NCBI GenBank assembly: GCA_910584945.1
Contig: CAJUDY010000011.1
Location: 1 to 64,000 of the forward strand
Reading direction: 5' to 3'
DNA: 64,000 nucleotides
Source of the DNA: an uncultured Lachnospiraceae bacterium
GTDB taxonomy: Bacteria; Bacillota; Clostridia; Lachnospirales; Lachnospiraceae
Shown one piece after another: positions 53,040-62,336 of the stretch. The first letter of the stretch is position 1, and every line of letters starts with the position of its first letter. A program made the position numbers and the translations under genes. The notes under the pieces are model-generated. The model did not search any database, was not told the DNA's origin, and saw nothing but the letters and a program-made list of their open reading frames with translations.

Positions 53040-54575
53040 TCAGGCTCCGACGATCAGCCGGTCCTCTTCCACCGTTACACTGCCTGTCTCACCCTCGTTG
53101 GTCACAAGCACCGGCGTGATCAGCGAACATCCTGCCACCCTGATCGCGTCCATGTCAAATTCCAGCAGAAGTTGTCCTCTGGTGATCCGGTCGCCGCTCT
53201 TTACATGCGCCGTAAAAGGCTTTCCGTTCAGCGATACGGTCTCAAGCCCCACATGAATCAGCAGCGCCACCCCCTGATCCGATCTCAGACCCATGGCGTG
53301 AAGCGTGTCAAACATCATCTCGCATACGCCGTCAAAGGGCGCGTATACCTTTCCTTCCGTCGGCTCCACCGCAAAACCATGCCCCAGCATGCCGCCGGAA
53401 AAGGTCTCGTCCGGAACCTCCGACAGAGGCACGATCTGTCCGGCAACGGGCGCTTCAATCTCCGCGCGCCCCCGGATTGTTTTCCCCTGGTCCGAAGCGT
53501 CTTCTGAGACAATCTCTTCTTTATACAGCACAAAACCTGCCAGGAAGGAGAACGCAAAGGGCACCACAGCGCAGAGAATCGCCATGACGACCTTGGGCGT
53601 TTCCGGGCTCAAAAGCCCCAAAATGGCGAATACTCCCAGACCGGTAAACTGATACATGGTCGTGCCGGTCAGCGAGATAAAAGCTCCGCAGACCGCGCCT
53701 CCGATACAGGATAATACAAACATTTTGATCCGCGGAAGCGTTACGCCATAGATCGCCGGCTCCGTCACCCCAAAAATCCCCGAGAGAAAAGCGGGCAACG
53801 CAATGCCTTTCAGCTCCTCATCCCTAGACTTCAGATACATGGCCAGAACCACGCCGATCTGAGCGAAGCTTACCGTACAGCCGATGGCCATGATCAGCGT
53901 ATGCATGCCTGTGCCGGCCGGAACCATGCTGCTCATCTCCAGAAGAGACAGCAGACCTTTCACAATACCTCCTGCGCAGATCAGGTTCAGGCAGGGACCA
54001 ATGGATGCCACGACCGTATTCAGAAGCTTTAGCGCCGGATTGGTCTTATCCTGCTGGTCTTTTCCTTCCTCCGCGACGCCTCCTGCCATGCCCAGCTGAT
54101 TGCATACTGCCTCGTAGACGTCCGCCACCGCATCACCGATGACTACCATATACTCCCCGCCGCCATGGACCACCGATATAACCCCTTCCAGGTCTTTTAC
54201 GATGCTGTCATCTGCCTTTCCTTCATCCTTCAGGCGAAAACGCACCCTTGTGATGCAGTGGCGTACGCTGCTGATATTTTCCTTTCCTCCCACATTGGCA
54301 ATGATATTCTCTGCCACTTTGCTGTAGTTCAGTTTTTTCTTAGCCATATCAGGCCCCTCCTTCGGAAGAGACTCTTCCTTCTGTCTCAGGGCGATACGGT
54401 TTCTGCTGTACTCCGTCTTTTCAACACCTTCCAGCGTTCCCAGAGTTTCCAGATCCACAACTCCTGCATCCTTTACCGTGATATACAGGTCGTCGCTCCG
54501 AACAGCCGTGCGACTTACATTCTCCCGGCCGCCCAGCAGGGGCAGCGCCTTTTGCAACAGTTGTTCCTGATCCAT
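53040..54575 (-). CDS. Beta-glucoside PTS EIIBCA with extra N-terminal IIB-like segment and shortened IIC
   Basis: A 511-aa protein. Seen: a Cys-less IIB-like segment (about 1-65, LLGGRENVSRTAVRSDDLYI), a standard IIB (about 80-160, with Cys in VRHCITRVRF near 106), a IIC region with only about half the usual membrane helices, and a IIA domain with active His in LLIHVGLE (near 439). Between IVKGLLSLLEMSS and TVSFAQIG most of the central IIC, including the usual substrate-site region, is absent, about 170-190 residues fewer than in normal BglF. A strong SD and ATG also stand at 54347, the likely ancestral start. Transport activity is doubtful. Confidence 0.85.
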   Translation of the reverse strand: MDQEQLLQKALPLLGGRENVSRTAVRSDDLYITVKDAGVVDLETLGTLEGVEKTEYSRNRIALRQKEESLPKEGPDMAKKKLNYSKVAENIIANVGGKENISSVRHCITRVRFRLKDEGKADDSIVKDLEGVISVVHGGGEYMVVIGDAVADVYEAVCNQLGMAGGVAEEGKDQQDKTNPALKLLNTVVASIGPCLNLICAGGIVKGLLSLLEMSSMVPAGTGMHTLIMAIGCTVSFAQIGVVLAMYLKSRDEELKGIALPAFLSGIFGVTEPAIYGVTLPRIKMFVLSCIGGAVCGAFISLTGTTMYQFTGLGVFAILGLLSPETPKVVMAILCAVVPFAFSFLAGFVLYKEEIVSEDASDQGKTIRGRAEIEAPVAGQIVPLSEVPDETFSGGMLGHGFAVEPTEGKVYAPFDGVCEMMFDTLHAMGLRSDQGVALLIHVGLETVSLNGKPFTAHVKSGDRITRGQLLLEFDMDAIRVAGCSLITPVLVTNEGETGSVTVEEDRLIVGA

Positions 54576-54666
54576 GAGAAGAACCTCCTTTTCATATTCA
54601 GAATCATTTTTTGAAATCATTTATCTGTACTCCTGCAGGGCCCTTGCAGGAAGATACATTCATACG

Positions 54667-55370
54667 TCAATCATTTCTGCTTTTTACCCGGTAGATGTGC
54701 AGCATCAGATAGACCGTCTCATCGTCACTGCAGTTCCATCCCCGGCTCTCTTTAAAATGCGCGGTCACCCGGCATGCGCATTGATAGATATCGGGATATT
54801 GCCACATCAGCGTGCGCTTCATGGAGCTTCCCCTGCTCTCCACCTGTGTGCCAGTCTCCAGCCGCTGAATCAGATAGCGCATATGCGCGGCAAAGCGGCT
54901 GTAATTATAGCTGTCTTTATCCAGACGAATGTTCAGCGACCGTTCAATGATATCGTCCACCTCGCCCATGATATTCATCATGGTGATAAAGCTGTGGAGA
55001 TCGCTGTTTGATGCCCGATGTCATAGGCAATCGGCGCCGTCAGATCGAAGTTTTTCTTTACCCGCTCTATGGCGAAGCTCAGATGATCCGCCAGTGTCAG
55101 CGGCAGATTCGGGTTCAGCTGGCAGTCAAGTTCCAGTTCCGCCTGTTCCGCAATGTCTGCGCTGACCATCAGGATTTCTTTCGGAAGATCCCGGATCATG
55201 TCCAGGTATTTGGGATCAATATCATAAAAGGTGCGCTCCACCCTGGACAGATCCTCCAGTTCATAGGGCACTGCCGGGAAGCCGACTCCTTTTCCCAGAA
55301 TCACCACCTCATGTCCGGCAGAATCCAGAGCCAACGCTGCGCTTGTATTGATTTTCTTGATCACTTTCAT
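54667..55370 (-). pseudogene. licT: LicT/BglG antiterminator, broken in PRD1
   Basis: The N-terminal RNA-binding domain (MKVIKKINTSAALALDSAGH to YDID, about 1-60) and the first part of PRD1 are intact to DLTAPIAYDIG. There the frame ends (stop at 54978), and PRD2 (DDIIERSLNIRLDKDSYNYS to MLHIYRVKSRND) continues in another frame from about 54990 to 54667. Around 50-60 residues of PRD1 seem lost. LicT normally binds an RNA antiterminator upstream of beta-glucoside genes when unphosphorylated. The RNA-binding domain could still be made. An SD (GGGAG) precedes the ATG at 55370. Confidence 0.75.
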
Positions 55371-55426
55371 TACGGACTCCCTCTCTCCCCGGACTCGGCA
55401 TATTGTGAAAACTTTTCTCAGAACAC

Positions 55427-55515
55427 AAAAAATCCCCGGCATCGTCTACATGCAAACACTACAGCAGCATAATCATGCTACCGCAAAACTGTCACAAGTA
55501 ACGCTTCCGAGGAAT
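55427..55515 (-). promoter_or_regulatory. Candidate LicT antiterminator/terminator leader
   Basis: On the minus strand GGAAGCGTTACTTGTGACAG (from 55508) resembles a RAT site. TCCTCGG beside it can pair with CCGGGGA (55439-55433), followed by T6. The fit to the RAT consensus is partial. Confidence 0.35.
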
Positions 55516-55779
55516 ATCGTCTTGCTTTTTTCTATTTTACCTGTCTGTAAGTATAGCAAACCTGAGCATTTTTTCTATTAGTAATGTTTGCTGAAATTTC
55601 AGGTGATTTTTTGTGTATAATTACCTTTTTTACGATCACGCTATCCTCTCACCAGGCAACTCTTCTTACATAGAAGAAAATCCAGAATCCAAACTCATTC
55701 TTCTTCTCCGCCACATAACAAACAGGCGCACGATGAACAGTTTCACCATGCGCTTCATTTAAGTAAAATGCAAGACCAG

Positions 55780-55959
55780 AAAATATTTCCAACTGTGCGA
55801 TTGCAATCCAATGGCTTGCCTGCATGCAATTTATTGCAATGCAGGCGGGCCGTTGGATTAGCAACCCACTCCCAGATGAGCAAAACGTGGATGCGTCAGC
55901 AACCGCAAAAGCGCGTAAGCGCGGGTTTTGCGAATGTGGGAGTCAGGTGGAAATATTTT
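55780..55959. repeat. 180-bp hairpin-rich element with 12-bp terminal inverted repeats
   Basis: AAAATATTTCCA (55780-55791) is inverted as TGGAAATATTTT (55948-55959). Inside are large stems: GCCTGCAT/ATGCAGGC within a longer arm that includes ATCCAA/TTGGAT (about 55806-55858), and CGCAAAA/TTTTGCG (about 55907-55932). The right end touches the stop codon of the Rpn-like gene. It resembles a MITE. Confidence 0.6.
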
Positions 55960-56877
55960 TAATGTTTCTCTCCAAAAACTTCTGTGAGCAGCTTCTCTCT
56001 ATATGCCTTATCCTTCGTCGCTTTTTTTGCATCCTCGGTTCGATCATTGTTCAATAAGTAACTCATCAATAAAAGAATGGTATCTTCTCCTTGAATAATT
56101 CCTTTTTGTATTCCTTTTTGTATTCCTTTTTCAATTCCCCTGTTCTCTACACGATCCAATACTTCACACATTGTCGTCGCTCTCCTTTCCATATCCGAAC
56201 TGTATACATTTTCAAACCGGTGATCCTGCGTCATAACGGCCATCAACTGGAGCAGCTCATGTACATGTTTAATGGTAACTTCTGATGCCATATAATCTTT
56301 ATTTTTTCGCATCTGTACAAAATAATCCGCCACGATTTTAAAATCACTGGTAAACATCTGCACCTGCTCATCACTAAGGTATGCAATCTCATATAAATTC
56401 ATACGATAATCATTCACGTACGGCCTGATTTCCTCCGGGATCTCAAGACACTCAAAAAGTGTCTTCGGCGTCTTCCAATGTCTGTCATATCCAAAAATAT
56501 AAAACCAATGTCACCACCGGGTACCTGGGCGCTGCCGCACCGGTCTTCTCCTTCATTTCCTTATCCGTCAAAAGCTGAGCCCGGTACGCTGCTCCATCAT
56601 AAGAAAACAATCGGAGCGGCATATCATCATCTATACCCGTCTGATTTTCCAGCCCGTATAATGCGATACGGACAAGTCCTTTTCTCCAATACTTTGCAAC
56701 ATCCTGCTCCTGGGCATGTAATCTGCCGTCCGCTTTATAACTGGAATTCGGACTTTCTTCTTCCAGTTCCTCTTCTTTCACAAGATCTCTTCCCTGGAAC
56801 AGCAATACATTGACAATATCCGCAAATACGTCATTGTATGCCTCCAGTGTCTTTTCCGCGATGTCTTTTTCCGACAT
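55959..56877 (-). pseudogene. Rpn-family nuclease/transposase-like gene with a T-run frameshift
   Basis: N-terminal part (56877-56485): EKTLEAYNDVFADIVNVLLF to YPVVTLVLYF, then WI and stop. C-terminal part: the next frame continues GYDRHWKTPKTLFECLEIPE into MNLYEIAYLSDEQVQMFTSD and ends GEKH. Removing one T from the five-T run near 56497-56501 restores a single ~305-aa PD-(D/E)XK protein of the Rpn type (recombination-promoting nuclease). The C-terminal region has a small IQKGIQKG repeat. It may be a pseudogene, a slippage-controlled gene or a sequencing error. Confidence 0.8.
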
Positions 56878-57105
56878 AACCCAATTCCTTCTTACCGACT
56901 TCTCTCTGACCAGACCTGATAGTTTCCTTATAATATAACAATGGTTTTATCTTTTCGATCATTATACATCAAAAAACAGTTTCATCAATAGAATTTTTTG
57001 TTCTACAAAAAAATTATAAAAAACAGACGCACAACGAATGGTTTCATCATGCGCCTGCTTTTTCACAAATCTTTTATTCATTTATATTTTATAAAATGTA
57101 TGTTT
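56878..57105. other. AT-rich gap with a short repeated hairpin
   Basis: No gene is seen. A ~35-nt sequence at 57026-57062 (GACGCAC...GTTTCATCATGCGCC) is similar to 55731-55757; both fold into a small hairpin of GCGCA/TGCG type. Confidence 0.4.
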
Positions 57106-57468
57106 TTAGTCAGCTTCCTGAATCTTGAGCTGTGCTTTTTGGGAAATCAGTTTTTCATGCTCCTGCTGATTCGCGGCATATTTTGTAATGTTCTTCACAT
57201 CATTTAGTATTTTTTCGCAATGTGCCTGCAACGCCGGTCCATCCAGGTCAACAGCTTCACTGAATACCCGTTCCGAAACATTTTCCCAAAACAGCATCAT
57301 CTGTTTCCATTTGGCCATATCATTTTCCAGAGCGGTCAGACGGTTATAGCACGCGTCTTGCTGTTCCGCAAGTTCTTGAAACGATATTGCATTCTGCTCT
57401 GCTTTTTTATCCGAAATAATATTCTCCAGCTCATTTTCTTCCCGTTCCAGTTTCTGAAAAATATCCAT
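57106..57468 (-). CDS. Small coiled-coil protein, uncharacterised
   Basis: About 120 aa, soluble and mostly helical. Heptad-like stretches occur at both ends (IFQKLEREENELENIISDKK and QEHEKLISQKAQLKIQ). The ATG at 57468 is preferred over a GTG one codon before; AGGAAGAG lies upstream. It begins 12 nt after the 50-aa gene, so the two form one operon. No family is recognised. Confidence 0.6.
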   Translation of the reverse strand: MDIFQKLEREENELENIISDKKAEQNAISFQELAEQQDACYNRLTALENDMAKWKQMMLFWENVSERVFSEAVDLDGPALQAHCEKILNDVKNITKYAANQQEHEKLISQKAQLKIQEAD

Positions 57469-57480
57469 CACTCTTCCTGA

Positions 57481-57633
57481 TCAGATGCTACGTGTATAGT
57501 AAATGTCTCCCTGCATTTGTACACGCATCAAGCGAAAGGTATCATAATTCAAATCACAGCAACTAAGGCGGACTGATTCATAACCCATATCCTGAATTTC
57601 TTTAAAAAGGTCGATGTAGTCAATATTCGACAT
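57481..57633 (-). CDS. 50-aa protein, uncharacterised
   Basis: MSNIDYIDLFKEIQDMGYES, then VRLSCCDLNYDTFRLMRVQM and a short tail. The start at 57633 is preferred because AAGGAGGAG lies upstream; a longer frame starting at 57714 has no SD. It resembles small cytoplasmic proteins found beside coiled-coil partners. An extended -10 promoter (TGTTATAAT, near 57676) lies upstream. Confidence 0.55.
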   Translation of the reverse strand: MSNIDYIDLFKEIQDMGYESVRLSCCDLNYDTFRLMRVQMQGDIYYTRSI

Positions 57634-57746
57634 GTGGCATTCTCCTCCTTGCAAAACACTTTGTACATTTGCAATTATAACATAAATGCGACATTTTACT
57701 ATTTTTTTTGACAATACTGGAGTCGACTTCTATTTCGACAGATAGG

Positions 57747-60700
57747 CTATAACCCCCGTTCCATCGTAATCTGACTTCCGTCTTTGGTCTTTCTGACCTT
57801 GATCTGCTGCGGGATATTCTCCATAAGCTCCTCTCTGTGGCTGATGATTCCCACCAGCTTGTTGCTTCCGGTCAGGTTTATCAGGATTTCCATGGCGCTG
57901 TCGATCGACCTGCGGTCTAATGTCCCAAAGCCTTCGTCCACAAAGAGTGCATCCATCTGCACACCGCCAAGATGAGACGATACCGTATCCGACAGTCCCA
58001 GAGCAAGACTTAGAGAAGCCTTAAAGCTTTCTCCGCCGGAAAGATTTCCCACCGGTCTTCTGTGTCTCGTATAATTGTCCAACACTTCCAGGTCAAGGAA
58101 ACGATTACTTTTCTTCCCCAGGGAATCCTCTTGGCGATACAGCTCATACTGCCCGTTGCTCATCGGCAGGAGCCGCCTGTTTGCCGCGGCGATGATCCCG
58201 TCAAATCCGGCAGCCTGTATGTACTGCTCCAGTGTGATCTTTCCATTACCGGTTGTGCCCTTGACCAGATGGTAAAGCCGCTGACAGATTGCATTCTCTT
58301 TGTGTGCCTTTTCTAACTCTTCTCTCCGGTCAAGGATGCTCTTCTGTTTCTCCTTATTGGTACGTATTCGGTTTTCGCTGTTGTGATAGTTCCTTCTGAT
58401 CCGATTTACATCTGCACTCTGTTCGTCACATACCGCTTTTAATGCATCGATGTCTATCACCTTTTTCCCTTCTGCATCCAGCCGGGCGTCGGAAAGCTGT
58501 TTCTTATTCGTTGCAACCGCCTGGTCATATTCATGGATCACCGCGTCCGATGATGTGATGTCCTCTTCCTTCACAACATAGGTCAACATTTCCTCCACAG
58601 ACGAGAATCCATTCCCACGGACTTCTTTCTCCAGCTTCTTTTTTAAATCTTCCTCATCCTGTTCCTGCTGGTTCAAGCTGCCTTTCAATGTCTTCCACTC
58701 CGATGTGACCGCGGTAACATGGTGATCCGCTTTTTTCTTTTCCTCCTCTGCCTTCGTGATGTCCTCCAATATTTTATTTTTCTTCGTCTCCGCCTGTCTT
58801 CTCTCTCTTTTTGCTGTTTTCCAATCGGGAAAGCTTAACTTCTCAAACGTCCCTAATATGGCCTGCGTTTCCGCCAGCTCCTGTTCCATTTTCTGCCTGC
58901 TCCGGCCGAGCTCCTCTTTTTGGGAATGGAGCCTCTCTGTTTCCTCTCCCAGGGCAGCTTCCAGATCTTTTTCCGCCTTTTTCAGCTTCCTGCAATCCTT
59001 TTCAAGGAGCATGCATTTTTGATCGCACTCCTTTGACATCGCCTCAACCTGCAGTTTTGCTTCCTTTACTGCCCGAATCCGTTCCTCAAGGGGTTCCTCC
59101 TCCCCATCCATGTCCAGAAGCGGGTTTTTCATACATTCCAGGATCGTTGTCCCAAGCTGCCTCTCGAACTCCTCCAACGACGTCTTTGCTATCTCCGCTT
59201 CCGTATTTGCAGCGTTCTTTTTCTCCTGAAGCGCAGTCTCTTCTTCCTGGAGCTTTTTGAACTCTTCTTCTGAGATCGAGGACGCTCTCCGCTTCGCTGG
59301 TTCCGGGTGATGCACGGAACCGCACACCGGACATTTTTCACCTTCTACAAGTTTTTCCGCTAAAATGCCGGCCCTGCTGTCTTCCAGCATGCGTTCAGCG
59401 TCTTCTCTTCTGCCGCTTACCTCTTTATATTTATCACGCGCCTCTAAAAATGATTTCTGTTTTTGGGAAAGCGCCTTTTTCCTTTTTTCCCTTTCCGGGA
59501 TCTGGCCGTCTATGATCGTATGGAACGCCGCCATGAGCCCTGCCAGCTTTTCCCTCTGATTGTTTGCCTCGATCCGCTCCGTCGGCTTGTCCTTTAATTC
59601 CTTAACCGTCTTATTCAGGGATACGATCTTCTCTTTAAGGGCTTTCTCATTTTCCCTCACATCTGCTTCTTCTGTGCAAAGCTTTTGATCGAGCTCTGCA
59701 AGTTCCTTCCGCTTTGCTTCAAGTTCTTCTTTTTGCTGATATTTTGGTTCCTCATCGTCAATCCTGCTGATCGCCTGCTTTAATCGGTCGGCCTCCGGCT
59801 CCAGCTTTCTGGCGCTGGCAAGCGCGTCTTCCGCCTGCTTTACTGCTCCCGTTGCTGTCTCCAGACTGGCTTTTGCTGTTTTGATCTGATTTCTGGTCCA
59901 GGATACCTCATCGCACTTTTTCCGCCACACCACATAAGACGGATTCACATTGCGGGTTGCTTTCTTCTGCTTGTCCAAAAGCAGAATCCGTTCATCGATT
60001 TCCGCTTTCCTTTTTTCAAGCTCCTCCTTTTCCTTCTCAAGTTTCTCTCTCTTCTCGATGAAGCCATTGTTGGTCCTGGCCAATGCGAGCTTTTCATGGT
60101 TCTTCTTAAGTTCCGTCTCTGCTTTTTTCAGGTCGGCGTTCATGTTCTTTAATCGTTCTTGGTCTGATCGGATCAGGCGCTCCATGACGTCCAAGAGCTC
60201 CTCTAAATTCCATGCGCTCCCGGAGTCTGCCGCTCTCTTCTTAAGCTCCTCCAATTCGTCTGAAAGCTCATCTGCTTTCTCTGCAGACACATCCTCAAAA
60301 TGCTGGATCATACTGGACTCCGCCTTCGCCTTGGCCTTGTAGCTTGCATCCATTCGATCCTTCAGTTTATATTCTATATTTTTATATCCGCTCGTCATAA
60401 ATATCGTACGCAGTATCTCGGTTCTCTGCTCCGTTTTGGCATTCAGCAAATCCCAGAATTCCCCCTGCGCGATCATCACGATCTGTTTAAACTGCTTTTC
60501 ATCGATGTGCAGCAGCTCCCTCACCGCATGATTCACCTGAGTCAGGCCCTCAATAGGCGGCCGTCCCTCTTCATAAAGAACTGCCTTTTCCTTCTCCAAT
60601 ATCACACCGGAACCACGCTGTTTTTTTCTTTCATAGGACGGTTGTCTCCAGACATGAAATTCACGCCCCTGATGGGTAAAATAAAAGTCCACATAACTCT

Positions 60701-60929
60701 GGACAGAAGCTTCCGCGTACTCGCTTCTTAGATTTTTTGTATCCCTGTATGTTCCGCTGGTGGTTCCATACAGCGCAAAGCATATGGCGTCAAATATCGT
60801 AGTTTTCCCCGCTCCGGTATCCCCGGATATCAAAAAAAGTCCCTTTTCTTCAAAGGCTTCAAACTCGATTTCCGGAAGCTTCCCCGCGTAGGGACCAATT
60901 GCGCTAATCATCAATTTTATCGGTTTCAT
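57747..60929 (-). CDS. sbcC: Exonuclease subunit SbcC
   Basis: A 1060-aa SMC-like ATPase that forms, with SbcD, a nuclease acting on DNA hairpins and blocked ends. Seen: Walker A in ISGDTGAGKTTIFDAICFAL (about 35-54), very long coiled-coils, the zinc hook CPVCGSVHHPEP near 535, and the C-terminal LSGGESFKASLSLALGLSD signature with ALFVDEGFGTLD. Length fits the family. Its start overlaps the sbcD end by 26 nt. The hairpin-cleaving complex sits near several palindromic elements in this window. Confidence 0.97.
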   Translation of the reverse strand: MKPIKLMISAIGPYAGKLPEIEFEAFEEKGLFLISGDTGAGKTTIFDAICFALYGTTSGTYRDTKNLRSEYAEASVQSYVDFYFTHQGREFHVWRQPSYERKKQRGSGVILEKEKAVLYEEGRPPIEGLTQVNHAVRELLHIDEKQFKQIVMIAQGEFWDLLNAKTEQRTEILRTIFMTSGYKNIEYKLKDRMDASYKAKAKAESSMIQHFEDVSAEKADELSDELEELKKRAADSGSAWNLEELLDVMERLIRSDQERLKNMNADLKKAETELKKNHEKLALARTNNGFIEKREKLEKEKEELEKRKAEIDERILLLDKQKKATRNVNPSYVVWRKKCDEVSWTRNQIKTAKASLETATGAVKQAEDALASARKLEPEADRLKQAISRIDDEEPKYQQKEELEAKRKELAELDQKLCTEEADVRENEKALKEKIVSLNKTVKELKDKPTERIEANNQREKLAGLMAAFHTIIDGQIPEREKRKKALSQKQKSFLEARDKYKEVSGRREDAERMLEDSRAGILAEKLVEGEKCPVCGSVHHPEPAKRRASSISEEEFKKLQEEETALQEKKNAANTEAEIAKTSLEEFERQLGTTILECMKNPLLDMDGEEEPLEERIRAVKEAKLQVEAMSKECDQKCMLLEKDCRKLKKAEKDLEAALGEETERLHSQKEELGRSRQKMEQELAETQAILGTFEKLSFPDWKTAKRERRQAETKKNKILEDITKAEEEKKKADHHVTAVTSEWKTLKGSLNQQEQDEEDLKKKLEKEVRGNGFSSVEEMLTYVVKEEDITSSDAVIHEYDQAVATNKKQLSDARLDAEGKKVIDIDALKAVCDEQSADVNRIRRNYHNSENRIRTNKEKQKSILDRREELEKAHKENAICQRLYHLVKGTTGNGKITLEQYIQAAGFDGIIAAANRRLLPMSNGQYELYRQEDSLGKKSNRFLDLEVLDNYTRHRRPVGNLSGGESFKASLSLALGLSDTVSSHLGGVQMDALFVDEGFGTLDRRSIDSAMEILINLTGSNKLVGIISHREELMENIPQQIKVRKTKDGSQITMERGL

Positions 60930-62073
60930 TTATCACACCTGCCTCCCGCGCTGCCGTCCTCATAACATCCATCTCTTCTTCCGTGATCTCACAGCCATAC
61001 ATCAACCTGTAAAAATCACCGATCAACTCCGGAAATGATCTGTTTTCAGCAATCTTGCTGATATCCACCTGATCCATTTCCCTTGTATGCGAATTGTCGT
61101 AGTCAATCCGAACGGTATTCGGATAGATCTGCTGGAATACTCCCATGGCATCATCGACAATGTCTTCCTCTGTCAATGTCGCATAGATGAAATCTTCCGG
61201 CGCTTTTACATTCTTTTTATCCAGAAGCTCCTTCATCGTCCCCTTTATGTGTCTCATATCCCGCATGGGTTTTAAGGGAATCAGCTCTATCTTCACGCTG
61301 TCCTCTGCCGATACCGTAATAAGAGGAACGGATTTCTCATTCTTCACTTCACTAAGGGAATATTTAAGAGGAGAACCAGAATATCGAACCGCATCTCTCC
61401 CAACTCTCTGAGGGGAATGGATATGGCCTAATGCCACATAGTCAAAATCATCAAAGCAATCATATCCGATTTTTTCAACCAACCCCACACTCTGTGTCCC
61501 AACGCTTTCAGAACCTGCAAGCGCAGGATCTGCTCCCTTCCCCGAGACAAATTGATGCGCCACCAGAAGATTCTTATTGTTTTTGTCTATGGGCGTATTT
61601 CTTATAATGGCCCGGACCGCGTCCTCATAGTTCTCTATATTCTCGTCCGGGAAATAGTGCCTTACCTGCGAAGCTTTTACAAACGGAAGCATGTATATAT
61701 CAATCTGCGTATCTTTGTCCGCAAAACTCTGCTTATGAAGAGTTCCGTCAAAGACCGCCGATATAAAGATCTCATTCCGTGCGAACAGGGTGCTTCCATA
61801 ATTCAAACGGTCGTCGGAATCATGGTTTCCGCTTACCATAAATACCTTTCTTTCCTTTTGGGCCAGTTTGATCAGGAAATCATCCAAAAGCCTCATCGCC
61901 GCCTCGCTTGGTATGGATTTATCATACACATCTCCGGCAATGAGCACGCCGTCTACGGACTCTTTCTCTGCAATATGAAAAATCTGATCCAGGATATACC
62001 GCTGATCCTCGATCAGATCAAAATTACTTAGTGATTTTCCTAAGTGTAGATCTCCTAAATGTAAAAATTTCAT
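60904..62073 (-). CDS. sbcD: Exonuclease subunit SbcD
   Basis: A 389-aa metallophosphoesterase nuclease, partner of SbcC. Seen: MKFLHLGDLHLGK (metal-site D and H), VLIAGDVYDKS, FMVSGNHDSDDRLNYG and VALGHIHSPQ, the ordered metal-binding blocks of the Mre11/SbcD family, and a helical C-terminal capping region. An AAGGAAA SD precedes the ATG. It is first in a two-gene operon with sbcC. Confidence 0.97.
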   Translation of the reverse strand: MKFLHLGDLHLGKSLSNFDLIEDQRYILDQIFHIAEKESVDGVLIAGDVYDKSIPSEAAMRLLDDFLIKLAQKERKVFMVSGNHDSDDRLNYGSTLFARNEIFISAVFDGTLHKQSFADKDTQIDIYMLPFVKASQVRHYFPDENIENYEDAVRAIIRNTPIDKNNKNLLVAHQFVSGKGADPALAGSESVGTQSVGLVEKIGYDCFDDFDYVALGHIHSPQRVGRDAVRYSGSPLKYSLSEVKNEKSVPLITVSAEDSVKIELIPLKPMRDMRHIKGTMKELLDKKNVKAPEDFIYATLTEEDIVDDAMGVFQQIYPNTVRIDYDNSHTREMDQVDISKIAENRSFPELIGDFYRLMYGCEITEEEMDVMRTAAREAGVINETDKIDD

Positions 62074-62336
62074 GCGTTTCCTTTCTGTTTCATGCGCCTT
62101 TTATGAAACTCTTCTCTTATCCGCTGGTTTATCACATACTATTTTCCCTTCCATTTCAAATTCTCTCAAAACTTCTTTCTACTGCTTTTTCACAAATTTT
62201 GTATTAGGACTATCAACATGTCACTACACTACTTCTAAAAAATAATAATATCAGCTACATACACAAAATCAGAAAAATACCTTTAAAATAAGTTATTTCC
62301 CCGATTCCAAATCATAATAAAATATTTACATTCCTT
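62074..62336. other. AT-rich gap between the Rpn-like gene and sbcD
   Basis: No gene is seen. It is low in GC and probably contains the sbcD promoter, but no convincing -35/-10 pair was identified. Confidence 0.4.

Noticed and set aside
56505..56540. Similarity of CGGGTACCTGGGCGCTGCCG to the repeat units near 44580 and 46050
   Set aside because: It lies in coding sequence for the conserved YPVVTLVLYF part of the Rpn-type gene, so the resemblance is probably chance.
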